Assembly (NCBI GenBank): GCA_001275005.1
Contig: JWZX01003320.1
Coordinates: 1 to 64,000, forward strand
Origin: Chrysochromulina tobinii
Lineage: Eukaryota > Haptophyta > Prymnesiales > Chrysochromulinaceae
Direction of reading: 5' to 3'
Length of the DNA: 64,000 bases
Part shown: piece after piece, positions 1-10,469 of the stretch
Layout of the letters: each line of letters starts with the position of its first letter
How positions within the stretch are numbered: the stretch's first letter is position 1
Program-made: the position numbers and the translations under genes
The notes under the pieces: model-generated
Databases searched by the model: none
Seen by the model: the letters and a program-made list of their open reading frames with translations, nothing else
What the model was told of the DNA's origin: nothing

Positions 1-885
1 GGGCACGGCGGCGGCGGTGATGGTGGCATCAGTGCGGTCGAGGACGTCAAGTTCACGATCACACTCGACAACAGGCCAAGCGAGCTTCAGCGGCTTCGTA
101 AGCCCGTCGCGGGCCAGCTGCTCGCTGATCGCCTCTCCACCGATCCCATGAGCACTCTCACTGAGGCGGCACGCGCTGCCCTGCTCGGCGGCGCGTCAGG
201 CCGCGGCGGCAAAGGCGCCAAAGGTGCCAAAGGTGGCAGAGGAGGTGGTGGTGCTTTTGGTGCGGCGGGGAAGGGCGGCGGGTGGAGCGACGCCAAGGGA
301 AAGGGTGGCTGGTGGGCCGAGAGCGCCGAGATGAGCGCCAAGGGCGGGTGGAGCGCCGAGATGAGCGCCAAGGGCGGGTGGAGCGTCGGCCGCGGCAAAG
401 GCGCCGCGGTGGGCAAAGGCTGGAGCGCGCCACCACCGTCCGCGTGGGCGGCCAATGGCGGTGGATCGGCCCCCGCCGCCAAAGGGGTCGAGCGCTCCTT
501 GAAATGGGTGGCACCGGCCGTCGCGGCAGCAGCAGCCGCGGCAGCGCCCGCAGCGCCCGCAGCACCCGCAGCGCCGGCAGCACCGGCAGCGCCGGCAGCG
601 CCGGCGGCAGGAAGCTCCCCTGCCGCTGCCCCGCCGGCAACGGCGCCCGTGACGGCGCCCGACACGGCGTCCAACGGTCCGAAAGCATCCAAGGTGGCGG
701 GGGGTAGTCAGGGAGGTAGTAGATCCGCGCGTTTCGCCCCGTACCCGCCCCGCCCCTCCGCAGGTGCAGGTGCGAAGCCCAAGTCGCCGACGACCAGACC
801 CGCGGGGTGGAATACGTGGACACCCGCGGCAGTGGCAAGCGCAAACAAGGAGGGTGCCAAGACGGAGACGAAGTCGGCGGCGTAG
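1..885 (+). CDS. C-terminal part of a Gly/Lys/Ala-rich protein (5' end outside window)
   Basis: Frame 1 is open from the first base to a TAG at 883-885, so the gene starts upstream; an internal ATG lies at 148. The first ~50 residues are of ordinary composition (a stretch with VKFTITLDNR and LRKPVAGQLLADRL), followed by a basic Gly-rich tract (GGKGAKGAKGG), an exact tandem 30-nt duplication near 325-384 encoding the AEMSAKGGWS unit, a run of Ala-Pro/Ala-Ala around residues 175-205 and a Ser/Arg/Pro-rich tail. Such tails are common in RNA-binding proteins, but I do not recognise a domain. Antisense frames are also open because of the GC-rich repeats. I prefer the plus strand because the frame is open to the edge and an AATAAA follows at 1053-1058. 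Function unknown. Confidence 0.5.
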   Translation, partial: GHGGGGDGGISAVEDVKFTITLDNRPSELQRLRKPVAGQLLADRLSTDPMSTLTEAARAALLGGASGRGGKGAKGAKGGRGGGGAFGAAGKGGGWSDAKGKGGWWAESAEMSAKGGWSAEMSAKGGWSVGRGKGAAVGKGWSAPPPSAWAANGGGSAPAAKGVERSLKWVAPAVAAAAAAAAPAAPAAPAAPAAPAAPAAPAAGSSPAAAPPATAPVTAPDTASNGPKASKVAGGSQGGSRSARFAPYPPRPSAGAGAKPKSPTTRPAGWNTWTPAAVASANKEGAKTETKSAA

Positions 886-1315
886 TACGTAAGCCGTTGA
901 GTTACTGGCGTGTCACAAACCGAGCTGTGACAACTGACAAGTTCAATCGAGTGCCGGACAGATCCAAAGAGTCCGCGAGTTAGGTGTGTGCGGTGGTGTG
1001 CTCTCGGTCTCCTCGCTCTCTCTCTCTCCTCCTCTCGCTCGTCTTCTATCTGAATAAAGGTGACTGGCACGACCTTTTCTTCTGTGAGTGTGGAAGTGCC
1101 CTTTCACACGGTTCCCGACTCCCGATGGCGAAAGACCCCCGTCTACTGAGTCAGCCGCTTTTTTGAGCGTCGCAGGCCGCGCTGGTGGCCCGGCATTTGG
1201 TGCCCGAGGGCTGCGCGTCGGCGCAGGCTCAGCTGACGTACCCGTCCAGCCGCCAGCCAAAGCTCACCGCTGTGCGACGACAAGGAGGAGGTGTTAATAA
1301 CAGCATCCACCTACC
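886..1315. other. intergenic: 3' flank with AATAAA and 5' flank of the methyltransferase
   Basis: No convincing gene. A CT-rich stretch (about 1008-1050) is followed by AATAAA at 1053-1058, a candidate polyadenylation signal for the upstream gene. The rest is presumed promoter/5' UTR of the gene starting at 1316. Confidence 0.4.
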
Positions 1316-3791
1316 ATGTCTGGACTCCTTTCGAGTGGACTGGCGGCCGTCACGGGGCCGCCGCGCGAGGTCATAGTGGAGTTGCTGCACGCCGCAGCGC
1401 GCGCACAAGGACTGGGCGCCTATCACCAGCTCGAGTACGCTCTCTCGACGGCCTCTGATGATTGTGTGTGCCGTTCGCTCACCAAGCTTGACGACGTCCT
1501 CACGGCGCTGGTGCATCGCGAGCTCGCGGAAGAGGAATGGGTGGTGTTGCGCCCTTCACGAGCTATCACTGCCCTGAACGCGGCCGTCTTCCGCAGAGGA
1601 CGTCCTGGTAGAGGGTTGCATCTAGATGCTTCGTCACCGTCCGACTTCGTGAGCTCGTACTGCACGCGGGCGGTCAAGGAGCGCCTTGTGGAGCGCCTCA
1701 GTCCGCAGTGCGACGCAGCGCTGTTGGACGCGCACGTGCAGCCAGTCAACCTGTGGATGCTTCTCGAGGGCGATCGGGCTCTGCTACTCCTCCCGGAGCG
1801 TCCCGCCCCGCAGACCGCGTACAGCGCTGGAGAGCTCGAGGCCGTGCAAGAGTCCCTCTGCGCCGCGTTGGCGGCGGGTGCGGACTCGCTGATGCTGGGC
1901 GCGTCGCTGTACCCGCATCGTCTCGAGCCCTCGCACGGGCAGCCGGCAGAGGCACGTGGCTTGCCGGTCCTCCTCTTCGACAGCTGCCGGCTCTACCACT
2001 GCGGGCTCTGTCCGCCCCCGTCGCCAGCGCCCACCACAGCGCTCCCGTCGGCGTCGCCAGCGCCCACCACAGCGCTCCCGTCGGCGTCGCCAGCGCCCAC
2101 CACAGCGCTCCCGTCGGCGTCGGCAAGGGACGAGGATGGAGATGGCGGCCGCGACTGCAGCGGCGGCGGCAACGGCAGCAGCAGCAGCGGCGGCGGCGGC
2201 ACAAGCAGCAGCGGCCGCAGCAGCCGCAGCGCTGACACGCCCAGCCCGGAGCCGCCCAGCACCGCGCCCAGCACCGCGCCCAACACAGCGCCCAGCACCG
2301 CGCCCAGCACCACGCCCAACACAGCGCCCAGCACCGCGCCCAGCACAGCGCTCAACAGCTGGAGTGTCGACTTCCGAACGATCGCCATCCGGCGCGCCGC
2401 CACGAGCTGGGCAGGTGGGCCATTGGATCTCGTCTGATGAGCTCTGATGCGCTCTGATTGCCTCCCTCATCATTGGATCTCGTCTGATGAGCTCTGATGA
2501 GCCATGATTGCCTCCCTCATCAGGTGGGCCGTTGGATCTCGTCGGGCTCGAAGAGTTGCTCTCCACCCCTACCACGCGGATACCTGGCTGTCGGTGGGAG
2601 GGCGGGATGATGACGCCGGCGCCGGCGCCGGCGCCGCTAGCGCCCACCACAGCGCCACCAGCGCCCAGCACAGCGCCGGCGGCGCCCCGAGACTCGACTG
2701 TGGGCGCTGTGGTGGGCGCCGAGGCCCCGTCGGCGGCGGTGGAGCTCGACTACGGGCAGCTCCTGTACCGCACGTACCAGGCGGTGCTGGGGGGAGTGAC
2801 GCTGCACTTTTGGGCGACGAGCGATTTAGAGGACGTCTGCCTGCCTGGGTGCGAGGTCGAGGCCTGCGCGCTGCCGCCGCCGGAGCCTCTCGATGCCGCA
2901 TTGTACGCGTATGACGACACGCCCGGAGAGAAGCTGCGCACGGGGATGGTCTTTGGACCAGTGGTAGCTCTGTGTGCCGCCCTCGACGCCCTACTGACGG
3001 CTCCCGAGCAGTCTCCGCCCGAAGTGACGGAACTGACGGAACTGACGGAACTGACGGAACTGACGGAACTGACGGAACTGACGGAACTGACGGAACTGAC
3101 GGAACTGACGGAACTGACGGAACTGACGGAACTGACGGCTCCTGAGCGGTCTCCGCAGACTGGTGCGCTAGGCAGCACGGCGCGTCGAGGCGGCGGCAGC
3201 GGCTTGCGGCTTCTCGAGCTCGGCGCTGGCGTGGGCTTAGTGGGCTTGTGGGCCGCAGCGAGAGGTGCCCAGGATGGCGCCCAGCGGATAGCCCAGGTGG
3301 TACTCACGGACCGCAACTCTGCCTCTCTCGAGTTGATGAGGCGCAACGCGGCCTTCTTTGCAGAACGCGCCACCACGGCAGCGCCCACCACGACAGCGCC
3401 CACCACGGCAGCGCCCATCGTGCAGGTGAGCGCTCTGGACTGGGCGGGGGCTCACCCTTCCTGGCTGGATGGCAGCTTCGATCTCGTGGCAGCATCGGAG
3501 GCCCTCAACGTCCCCGCCGTCGTGCCGCTCTTTTTTGCGACGGCGGCGGCAGCCCTGCGCGAGGGCGGGCGGCTAGTGCTCGCCATGCAAAGGCGCTCGG
3601 CATGGCGCTCGGGTGTGCTGCTGGGCCGCGAGGTTCTGCCAGCCGCCAAGGCGGTCGGGCTCGCACTCGAGACGCCCGAGGTGGACCTGCGGCAGGGCGC
3701 CGACGCCCGTGACGACGCCCGACTAGGGTGTGAAGCCCAAGCCACGGTTATCCTTACGTTCATCCTTCGTTGTAGAGTTCGAACGGGCTAG
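1316..3791 (+). CDS. two-exon class-I SAM methyltransferase (METTL/lysine methyltransferase-like)
   Basis: Exons 1316-2414 and 2524-3791; the 109-nt GT-AG intron is phase 1 on both sides and gives a 788-residue protein. The C-terminal third has the Methyltransf_16-type motif I (LRLLELGAGVGLVGLWAA), an acidic motif II position (VVLTDRN), SLELMRRN after it, and a motif-IV-like ALDWAG, as in the METTL21/FAM86 group that methylates protein lysines. The ~240-residue N-terminal region is soluble-looking and I do not recognise it. The centre is low complexity: three SPAPTTALPSA repeats, a Ser/Gly run, Pro-Ser-Thr repeats and a TEL tripeptide tract (3025-3140). The target substrate cannot be named. 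The last residues after the Rossmann fold look complete. Confidence 0.75.
2020..2119 (+). repeat. three 33-nt in-frame tandem repeats inside the methyltransferase gene
   Basis: Unit encodes SPAPTTALPSA and contains GCGCCCACCACAGCGCTCC, close to the GTGCTCACCACAGCGCTCC core of the introns in the aminopeptidase gene. Confidence 0.8.
2415..2523 (+). other. introner-like intron of the methyltransferase gene
   Basis: Starts with GTGGGCCATTGGATCTCGTC, a one-mismatch copy of the first 20 nt of the downstream exon (2524-2543). Two further tandem modules of TGATGAGCTCTGAT-type repeat end with CCTCCCTCATCAG. Confidence 0.85.
3025..3140 (+). repeat. 9-nt microsatellite-like coding repeat (TGACGGAAC, ~12 copies)
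   Basis: Perfect 9-mer array encoding Thr-Glu-Leu repeats in frame with the methyltransferase; likely polymorphic in length without breaking the frame. Confidence 0.9.
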
Positions 3792-4089
3792 TGCTCGGCC
3801 GCGGGGCGGACGGGTCCCGCGGTCCGGTCGCACTCGGGATTTTAGAACCGAACCTCTTACTATGGCAGCTCTATGGTATGTGCTGGGGACACAATGGGGA
3901 CACGTGGTGCTGGCACAAATAGCCTAAGTATAGCGGTACACGACTCCGCTCGTTACCGCGTATCCCGGTAACTCGGTAGCTGTACTTCCAACTTCGCGTA
4001 CACAGCTGTATTCAGATCACATCAATCGCATCCACCCTTCACCGCTTCGCACCGCTTCGATGCCCCACACCCCCTGCCCCCGACGCGCC

Positions 4090-7000
4090 TCAGCCCTCGA
4101 TGCTCCGAGACGCAATCTCAAAGACGTCCTTCGAGACGCCCGGCGTGTCGCGGATGCGCACGAGCTGTGCCTTCATCAGCCCCTGCCGCACCGCGTCGTA
4201 CTTCTTCCAAGCGCTGAAGACGCTGCACAGTCGTGCCGCGACCTGCGAGTTGCGCTGCCCGATCTCGAGCACCTGGCTGCCGATGAACTCGTACCCCGAG
4301 CCGTCGAGGCTGTGGAAGCCCGCCGGGTTGGCATTCGCAAACATGCTCACGAGCGAGCGCACGCGGTTGGGGTTGGTGCTGTCGTAGGCCTCGTGCATCA
4401 TGAGCGCCTTGACCCTCTGCAGAGCGTCCGGTGCGAACGTAGACGCCTGCACGGCGAACCACTTGTTGATCACGAGCGCCTCCTTGTTGTCCTTGGCGCG
4501 CGCGTAAAAGGTGGACGAGACCTCGTCGCGGGCGGCGCCGGGGTAGGGGTCGACTGCCTTGAGCGCTGCCAAGTAGTCCGTCATCGTCGTCGCGTCCTTG
4601 TAGTGGGCAAGGCTGAGCGCGATGCTCTTCTCGTCTCCAATCATCGCGAGGTACTCGAGGCACACGTTGCGCAGGCGGCGCCTGCCGACCGCCTCGGCGG
4701 CGACGGTGAACTTCTCGCCCTTGGGTGGCGCGAGGGCGGTGTACGCCGCGCTGAATTCGGTGCGGAGCTGTGGGGAGGCGAGGGCGCCGTGGTGAGCACT
4801 TGCATGCAAGGCAGCTGAATTCGGTGCGGAGCTGGAGCGCGAGTGAGCGGGTCGGGAGCGCTGTGGTGAGCACTTGCATGCAAGGCAGGCCAGCGGTGGC
4901 AATCCACGTTCCGGAGCGCTGTGGTGAGCACTTGCATGCAAGGCAGGCCATCAGTGGCAATCCACGTTCCGGAGCGCTGTGGTGAGCACTTGCATGCAAG
5001 GCAGGCCATCAGTGGCAATCACGTTCCGGAGCGCTGTGGTGAGCACTTGCATGCAAGGCAGGCCATCAGCATGCAATCTACATACCTGGATCGCGAGCGA
5101 GCGGCGCACGAGGCGGAGGACGCCGACGAGGGCGTCGGGGTCGATGGGCGCCATCTCTTGCGCGAGGACTGAGTAGTCGGGCAACGTGAGCGCGTACGCC
5201 TGCAGCGATGGCTCGAGGCCATTCGCGACCAGCGTCGCGCGAAACGCCTTGATGAACGGCTCGGGCACCTTGAGAGCGTCGCGGGCTGCGGAATCCGGCG
5301 CCTTTTGCCACTGCGTGATGAGCGAAAGGATGACGCGCGACGCGAGCTGCTGCGAGGCATCCCACCGGTTGAACGCGTCGTCGTCGTGCGCGGCGAGCAG
5401 CTCGAGCGTCGCATCGCTCAACGGCATGTCGACCTTGACCGGCGCTGAGAAGCCTCGGAGGAGGGACAGGACAGGCGCCGAGGGGATCGCGTCGAAGGTG
5501 AAGGTTTGGGAGGCCTCGGTGAGCTCGAGCACGCGCTCGTCGAGCAGGCATTTGCCCTGCTCGTCGAGCAGCTTGATCTTGACCGGGATGTGGAACGGCA
5601 GCTTCGTGGGCTGGCCGGGGGTGGCAGGCGTCGACTGCGAGAGGGTGAGGGAGTAGGACTTCTTCGGCGCATCGTACACCCCTACGGCCTTGACGGTAGG
5701 TGTGCCCGCCTGTTGATACCAGCGCTCAAACTGCGTCAGGTCGCGCCCGTTGGCGTCGGCCATGGCGGCGCGGAAGTCGTCGCACGTGACCGCCTGCCCG
5801 TCGTGGCGCTCAAAGTAGAGATCCATCCCCTTGCGGAATCCGGCCGCGCCGAGCAGGGTGTGGTACATCCGAATCACCTCGGAGCCCTTTTCGTACACGG
5901 TGACCGTGTAGAAGTTGTCGATGGCGAGGTAGCTCTCCGGCCTGATCGGGTGTGCCATCGGCCCCGCGTCCTCCACGAACTGGTGAGCGCGCATCACGCG
6001 CACGTCCTCGATGCGCTTCACCGCCGCGGAGGTCATATCTGCCGAGAAGCCCGAGTCGCGGAAGACGGTCAGCCCTTCCTTGAGCGTGAGCTGGAACCAG
6101 TCGCGGCACGTGACGCGATTGCCAGTCCAATTATGGAAGTACTCGTGCCCCACGACGCCCTGTACGCGCTCAAAGTCAGCGTCCGTCGCGGCCGAAGGCT
6201 TGGCCAGCACGCACGAGGTGTTGAACACGTTGAGGCCCTTGTTCTCCATCGCTCCCATGTTGAAGTCGTTGACCGCGACGATGTGGAACACGTCGAGATC
6301 ATACTCGCGCCCGTACACGCGCTCGTCCCACCTCATGGCGTCCTTGAGCGACGTCATCGCCCAGTCGAGCTGGTCGACGTTCTCGGGCTCCGACCAGATC
6401 TTGATGTCCACCTTGCGACCCGAGCACGTCGTGAACGTGCTCTCGATCTTCTGGAGCTTGGCGGCCACGAGCGCGAACAGGTAGCACGGCTTTTTGAACG
6501 GGTCTTCGAAGGTCGCCCAGTGGCGCCCGCCCGCGAGCTCGCCACGCGCCGTCTCGTTCCCGTTCGACAGCAGCACCGGGTGGAGTTCCTTGTCGGCTTC
6601 GACGCGCACCGTGTATTTTGACATGACGTCGGGCCGGTCGAGGAAGTACGTGATGCGACGGAAGCCGACCGCCTCGCACTGCGTGCAGTAGTTGCCCGAG
6701 GTCTTGTACAGCCCCGAGAGCTGAGTGTTGTCCTGCGGCTTCGTCGCGACTACGATCGAGAGATCGAAGCTCGTTGTGGGCGGCGCCAGCACGGTCAGGC
6801 CCTCCTCGGCCCCGAGGACGTAGTCCTGGCCCTCCACGAGCTTCTTCCCATTGATCGTGATGGACCGGAGCGTGAGCTGCGACCTCTCCCCATCGAGATA
6901 GAGTGGCGGCGGGCTCGTCTTCGGACCAGTCATCTTGAGCTCCGACGTCACCACTGCCTCCTCCTCTGTGAGGATGAAGTTGAGAGAGACCGTCTCGATC

Positions 7001-7308
7001 TGGTACGGAGATGGTTGGTACGCAGAGCGAAGCACCTTCTTGACCTGCTTGCCCTCGGGCTTTGAGCGGTAGCGACGATAGAAGTAGTACGCCGCCGCTG
7101 CAGCTGCGGCCGCGGCAGCCGCGGCCACGACAATCTTTGACTTTTCTTGCATCGCGGCCGTTTTCGTGAAGCCTCGTCTGCGTTGTGAAAAGTTTGTGAA
7201 ATTGAATCTGCGGTCGGGTCCCCGATTCGACATTCGCTGAGACACGCTGCCATAGGAGACACGCACGCGACTTGAAGCCACGACGGCGCGCGTGCCGCGG
7301 GCTGCCAC
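4090..7308 (-). CDS. pepN: M1-family aminopeptidase N (bacterial PepN type), N-terminally anchored
   Basis: Exons (minus) 7308-5086 and 4767-4090 join in phase 0 across a 318-nt GT-AG intron to give about 966 residues. The exopeptidase motif MGAMENKG and the zinc site HEYFHNWTGN...E (in LKEGLTVFRD) are intact, followed by the PepN-type C-terminal helical domain (RRRLRNVCLEYL). The protein removes N-terminal residues from peptides. The N-terminus carries a basic region and then an Ala-rich hydrophobic segment (VVAAAAAAAAAAAAYYFYRR) absent from E. coli PepN, suggesting a membrane anchor or organelle signal. The start at 7308 is the longest; the Met at 7152, just before the hydrophobic segment, is attractive because it leaves room for a promoter shared with the divergent gene at 7327. 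Confidence 0.92.
4768..5085 (-). other. introner-like intron of the aminopeptidase gene with tandem elements
   Basis: Four ~57-59-nt tandem copies (minus strand) built on GGCCTGCCTTGCATGCAAG, GTGCTCACCACAGCGCTCC and GGAACGT, then a copy of the downstream exon start (CTCCGCACCGAATTCAGC) 63 nt before the true exon. Donor CAG|GTATGT, acceptor CCCCACAG. Confidence 0.85.
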
Positions 7309-7326
7309 GTCGCGACAGAAACACCA

Positions 7327-7624
7327 ATGGCGACCGTCGCCGAGACCGTGACCGGCATGGCTATGTCCGTCGTTACGTCCGTGTACGCGAAAATGTGGGG
7401 CGAGGTGCGCTGCTCGTCCGCCGGCTCATCCAGTCGCGCGGCCGAACCCCACGCCCGACAGCACCGCTGCGTTTGCTTCTTTCCTGACGCCGGTCCGCTC
7501 GCCTCCAACGGTGCAGGCTGTCCCTGAGCAGCAGCGGCTAACGGTCCAGCTGTTCCGCAATAGCTTCTACTTCACCACCTCGATTATCCTCATTGCCAAG
7601 TACGGCGAATTCGTGTGCCCTTGA
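7327..7624 (+). CDS. predicted 50-residue small membrane protein (two exons)
   Basis: Exons 7327-7404 and 7550-7624; the 145-nt intron has donor GAG|GTGCGC, a CTAAC branch-like sequence and acceptor GGTCCAG, phase 0 on both sides. The product begins MATVAETVTGMAMSVV and ends in an aromatic/hydrophobic segment (FYFTTSIILIAKYGEFV) and stop. The second exon does not look like random GC-rich sequence. It reads like a small single-pass protein of mitochondrial or plastid membranes, but I cannot assign a family. It is divergent from the aminopeptidase with only 18 bp between the outermost start codons. Evidence is limited to splice-site and composition logic. Confidence 0.4.
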
Positions 7625-8381
7625 GTGCGCCATGCACCCGCCGGTGGTGTGCCACATGCGGTTACTGAGAGCTAGAGGTGCCGAGAGGCGTGTGACCCAC
7701 GGTCATGTACACTTAAGTTCCGGCGAAAAGAGTGGCGGCGTCGCCTAGTTCCGTTTTCGTGGCGGCTGCCAGTCGCTGCTCCGCCCGATGGCGAGTATTG
7801 AAGCTGGTCGCCTCGCGCAAGTCTAGAGACTAGACGAGACACTAGACGGCGGTGTGAACGGAACGCGATGCCCGGAGTGCAGCTGGCAGGCTGGGCCAGC
7901 AATCGTATGAGAAAATCCAAGAAGCGAAGCGGACCCCACTGGGGGAGAGACAGGTGACAGCGACGCACACGCGACCAGCATTCGACCCACGCCCCCGCCG
8001 GCGCCCAAGAACGCGATGTGGGTGCTGCGTGCTGGCAATTGTGGGTGCTGGGTGGCCAGAGCCATGAAGCGATATTTCTGTGTCACGCCCGTGCAAGCGC
8101 GCGAAACCCCACAACGCACGAGTGCCCCACGGATCGTTCGGTCTGGGGGCGGCTCCAAACGCGAACCCCGAACGCGAAGATGATGGCGCATCTAAGCGCC
8201 GGTCTCGCGGTCTGACTCTTCGACTCTTGACACTTGAGTCGATTTTTTGAACTGCCTTGCAGGGCTAACCACACCTCGATACCTCGACAACCGACAATCA
8301 GCCTCAACGTGCGGCGCATGCAAATTTCATGCAACAGAGTTTTTACTTCTGAAACGAAATCCGCACGCGGCGGCCTGAAAC
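7625..8381. other. intergenic, no gene supported
   Basis: 757 bp with only short overlapping frames on both strands and no recognisable product. Presumed 3' end of the small gene and promoter of the next. Confidence 0.4.
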
Positions 8382-10469
8382 GTGGTGGGCATGACGGAGC
8401 TCAGCCATCTGCTTTCCTCTTGGTTCAGCAACGACGTCGTCCCAGAATCGGTGCTTCACGGCGCGCATCATGGTCGTATCGGTCCGCCACCCTGCGTCAA
8501 GGTCGTGCCGTCGATCCTGGAGCTGCGCACGCCGCTGCCACACGAGAGCGGGACGGTAGGGTGTGCATGCACGGCAGACTCAAAAGCACCATACTTGGCC
8601 GCTGCACCACCCGGGCACGTACCGCGCCTGAGCACTACGGACGCCAAAGCACTCCGCGTCTTCTTCCTCGATGGGCACGTCGGGCCCATGAACGACATGC
8701 TCGCGACGTTGCACGAGACGATTGGCGTGTCCACGGAGAACGTGGAGGGCATGGTGTTCCTTCAAGGGATGCTCGTGCGCAGCGCTATCGACAAGCGCTT
8801 CTTCAAATGCCGCTTATGCAACCTGGGCATGAATACAAGCCGCGAGATCGTGTCGTGGTTGCTGCAAAAGCCCAACCAAGGACGGACGTTCACGCTGCCC
8901 GAGTGTGAGAGGAAGCGCTGCCGGGAGTCCATCCACAACGACGAGACGCGCCGCGACTTTGCGCGCCTCTTCGGCCGGATCATCGAGGCCAAGTACGACG
9001 TGGTTGCATGCAACTTCCCGACATGGCAGTGCAGCCTCTTCATGTACGTCAACGTGGCCATCATCATGCGCTACACGCACCGGTACGACCATCACCTGCA
9101 GCAGATCCAGCTGGGCAAGCCTCATCGTGCAAGCGCGTGTCTGCTAAACAAGGGATCCACCTCGATGGCCGAAGAGGCCACGCACGTCGTCCGCCACATG
9201 GCGAGCATGCCCAACGTCGTGCTCGCCGCCTCGAATGCGTACGACTGGCTCTACCTTCGTCGGAACATAGGGGTCGCCGCCGTGCCGTGGCCTGGCCTCT
9301 CCGTGCAGCTCTCGCGCGTTCGGTACACCGGCGGCTCACCCTCTGGCCGTCGCGAGGTGCTCTTCTGCTGTGGCTCCTCCCCTTACAATAAGCCGATTGC
9401 GCAGTGGGCCGAGCTCATCGTGAACGCGAGCCGGCGCTTCATGCCTCTGATCCGAGAGCAACACCTTAATAACCGAGTGCATGCTCCAACCAAGGTTCCA
9501 CTGGGAGAAGGTCTCGCGATGGTGGCTCCGTTCGATGGCCACTATCGGATCAGCGGCTCCATTCAATTCGCGTGGCTCAATGATCTGTATCCCAAATCTT
9601 TTCACTGCAAGCGTGTCAAGGTGAGTGCGGCGAGCGCCACAGGAACGAGGGGTACTGTTGAGCCCACCGAGGCCGCAGCAAGTGCACATCCAAAAGCGTC
9701 CGCGGAGAGACGTCTTGAGGCCAGCGCCCCGGGGGAAGAACTATGGGCTATGAGCGATGGGCTGCGAGCTATGGGCGCGTCAAAGACGATGGAAACCGGC
9801 AAGGCTGCCATGCGGCATGCCAATTCCATGGGCAGGGTGGGGAGAGACAAGGGAGTCTTGAAGAGGAGTAAGCTTCCCAAGTCGCCCAAGGGACAGGTGG
9901 AGACCCAATGTGGGTACAAGTATGAGGACGTCGCGTCGCATCCGCTCGCCGTGCTGCTGCCGTACTCGGTGCACTCGTACGGCCTCGTGCAGGCGTACAG
10001 TATGGGAATCCCGATCGTGGCGCCGTCCATCGAGCTGCTCTCGAGCTTGCATGCAGCCACGGGCGTCATGGGCCACAAAGGGCCGGGAAATGTGCCGTGG
10101 CGTAGCACGAAGGAGCAGCCGATCAAGCACTGGCTCGTGAGCACGCCTGGCTTGTGGTTCGTGGCCGACCCCACGCCGGGCGCTCCCTGCTGCGCCAACG
10201 AGCCCAACGATGCGTGTAACAGCCACGCGGCTGGGGCTTGGTTGCAGTTTGCGGATTGGTACGTATGGCCTCACGTGCAGCTGTACAGCACTCCCGAGGA
10301 GCTCGTCGTGATCGTCGATCTGCTCCTGCGCAACGCGACGCTGCGCAATGAGATCAGCGCGGCGCAGAAGGCGTATTTTGCGTCCGAAATGCGCCGAACA
10401 GACGGCCATGTGCGGGTGGCTCTCCACCGGGCCCTCAGAGCAACCAAGAAGACCCCTATCAACCCATAG
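8382..10469 (+). CDS. glycosyltransferase-like protein
   Basis: Open for 695 codons. It has conserved-looking segments throughout (VFFLDGHVGPMNDMLATLHE; DVVACNFPTWQCSLFMYVN) and, near the C-terminus, a donor-site-like segment PYSVHSYGLVQAYSMGIPIVAPS that resembles the second Rossmann domain of GT-B glycosyltransferases. An internal 276-nt segment, 9621-9896, has a strong donor (AAG|GTGAGT) and acceptor (GGACAG|GTG), is a multiple of three, stop-free and of low complexity; splicing it out gives a 603-residue protein joining KRVK to VETQCGYKYED. I believe the spliced form is the main product, but retention would also be translatable. No signal peptide or clear TM segment. Substrate unknown. Confidence 0.6.
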   Translation: MVGMTELSHLLSSWFSNDVVPESVLHGAHHGRIGPPPCVKVVPSILELRTPLPHESGTVGCACTADSKAPYLAAAPPGHVPRLSTTDAKALRVFFLDGHVGPMNDMLATLHETIGVSTENVEGMVFLQGMLVRSAIDKRFFKCRLCNLGMNTSREIVSWLLQKPNQGRTFTLPECERKRCRESIHNDETRRDFARLFGRIIEAKYDVVACNFPTWQCSLFMYVNVAIIMRYTHRYDHHLQQIQLGKPHRASACLLNKGSTSMAEEATHVVRHMASMPNVVLAASNAYDWLYLRRNIGVAAVPWPGLSVQLSRVRYTGGSPSGRREVLFCCGSSPYNKPIAQWAELIVNASRRFMPLIREQHLNNRVHAPTKVPLGEGLAMVAPFDGHYRISGSIQFAWLNDLYPKSFHCKRVKVSAASATGTRGTVEPTEAAASAHPKASAERRLEASAPGEELWAMSDGLRAMGASKTMETGKAAMRHANSMGRVGRDKGVLKRSKLPKSPKGQVETQCGYKYEDVASHPLAVLLPYSVHSYGLVQAYSMGIPIVAPSIELLSSLHAATGVMGHKGPGNVPWRSTKEQPIKHWLVSTPGLWFVADPTPGAPCCANEPNDACNSHAAGAWLQFADWYVWPHVQLYSTPEELVVIVDLLLRNATLRNEISAAQKAYFASEMRRTDGHVRVALHRALRATKKTPINP

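Noticed and set aside
1316-3791. Two separate genes split at 2437/2508
   Set aside because: The stop at 2437 lies inside a GT-AG intron with an exon-start copy; both sides share phase 1 and the frame joins smoothly.
4060-4818. Plus-strand frame of 252 codons over the aminopeptidase 3' end
   Set aside because: Antisense to conserved PepN C-terminal sequence.
8234-8908. Separate 224-codon plus-strand gene overlapping the glycosyltransferase-like gene
   Set aside because: Arg/His-rich out-of-frame shadow; the 8382 frame carries the ordered protein sequence.
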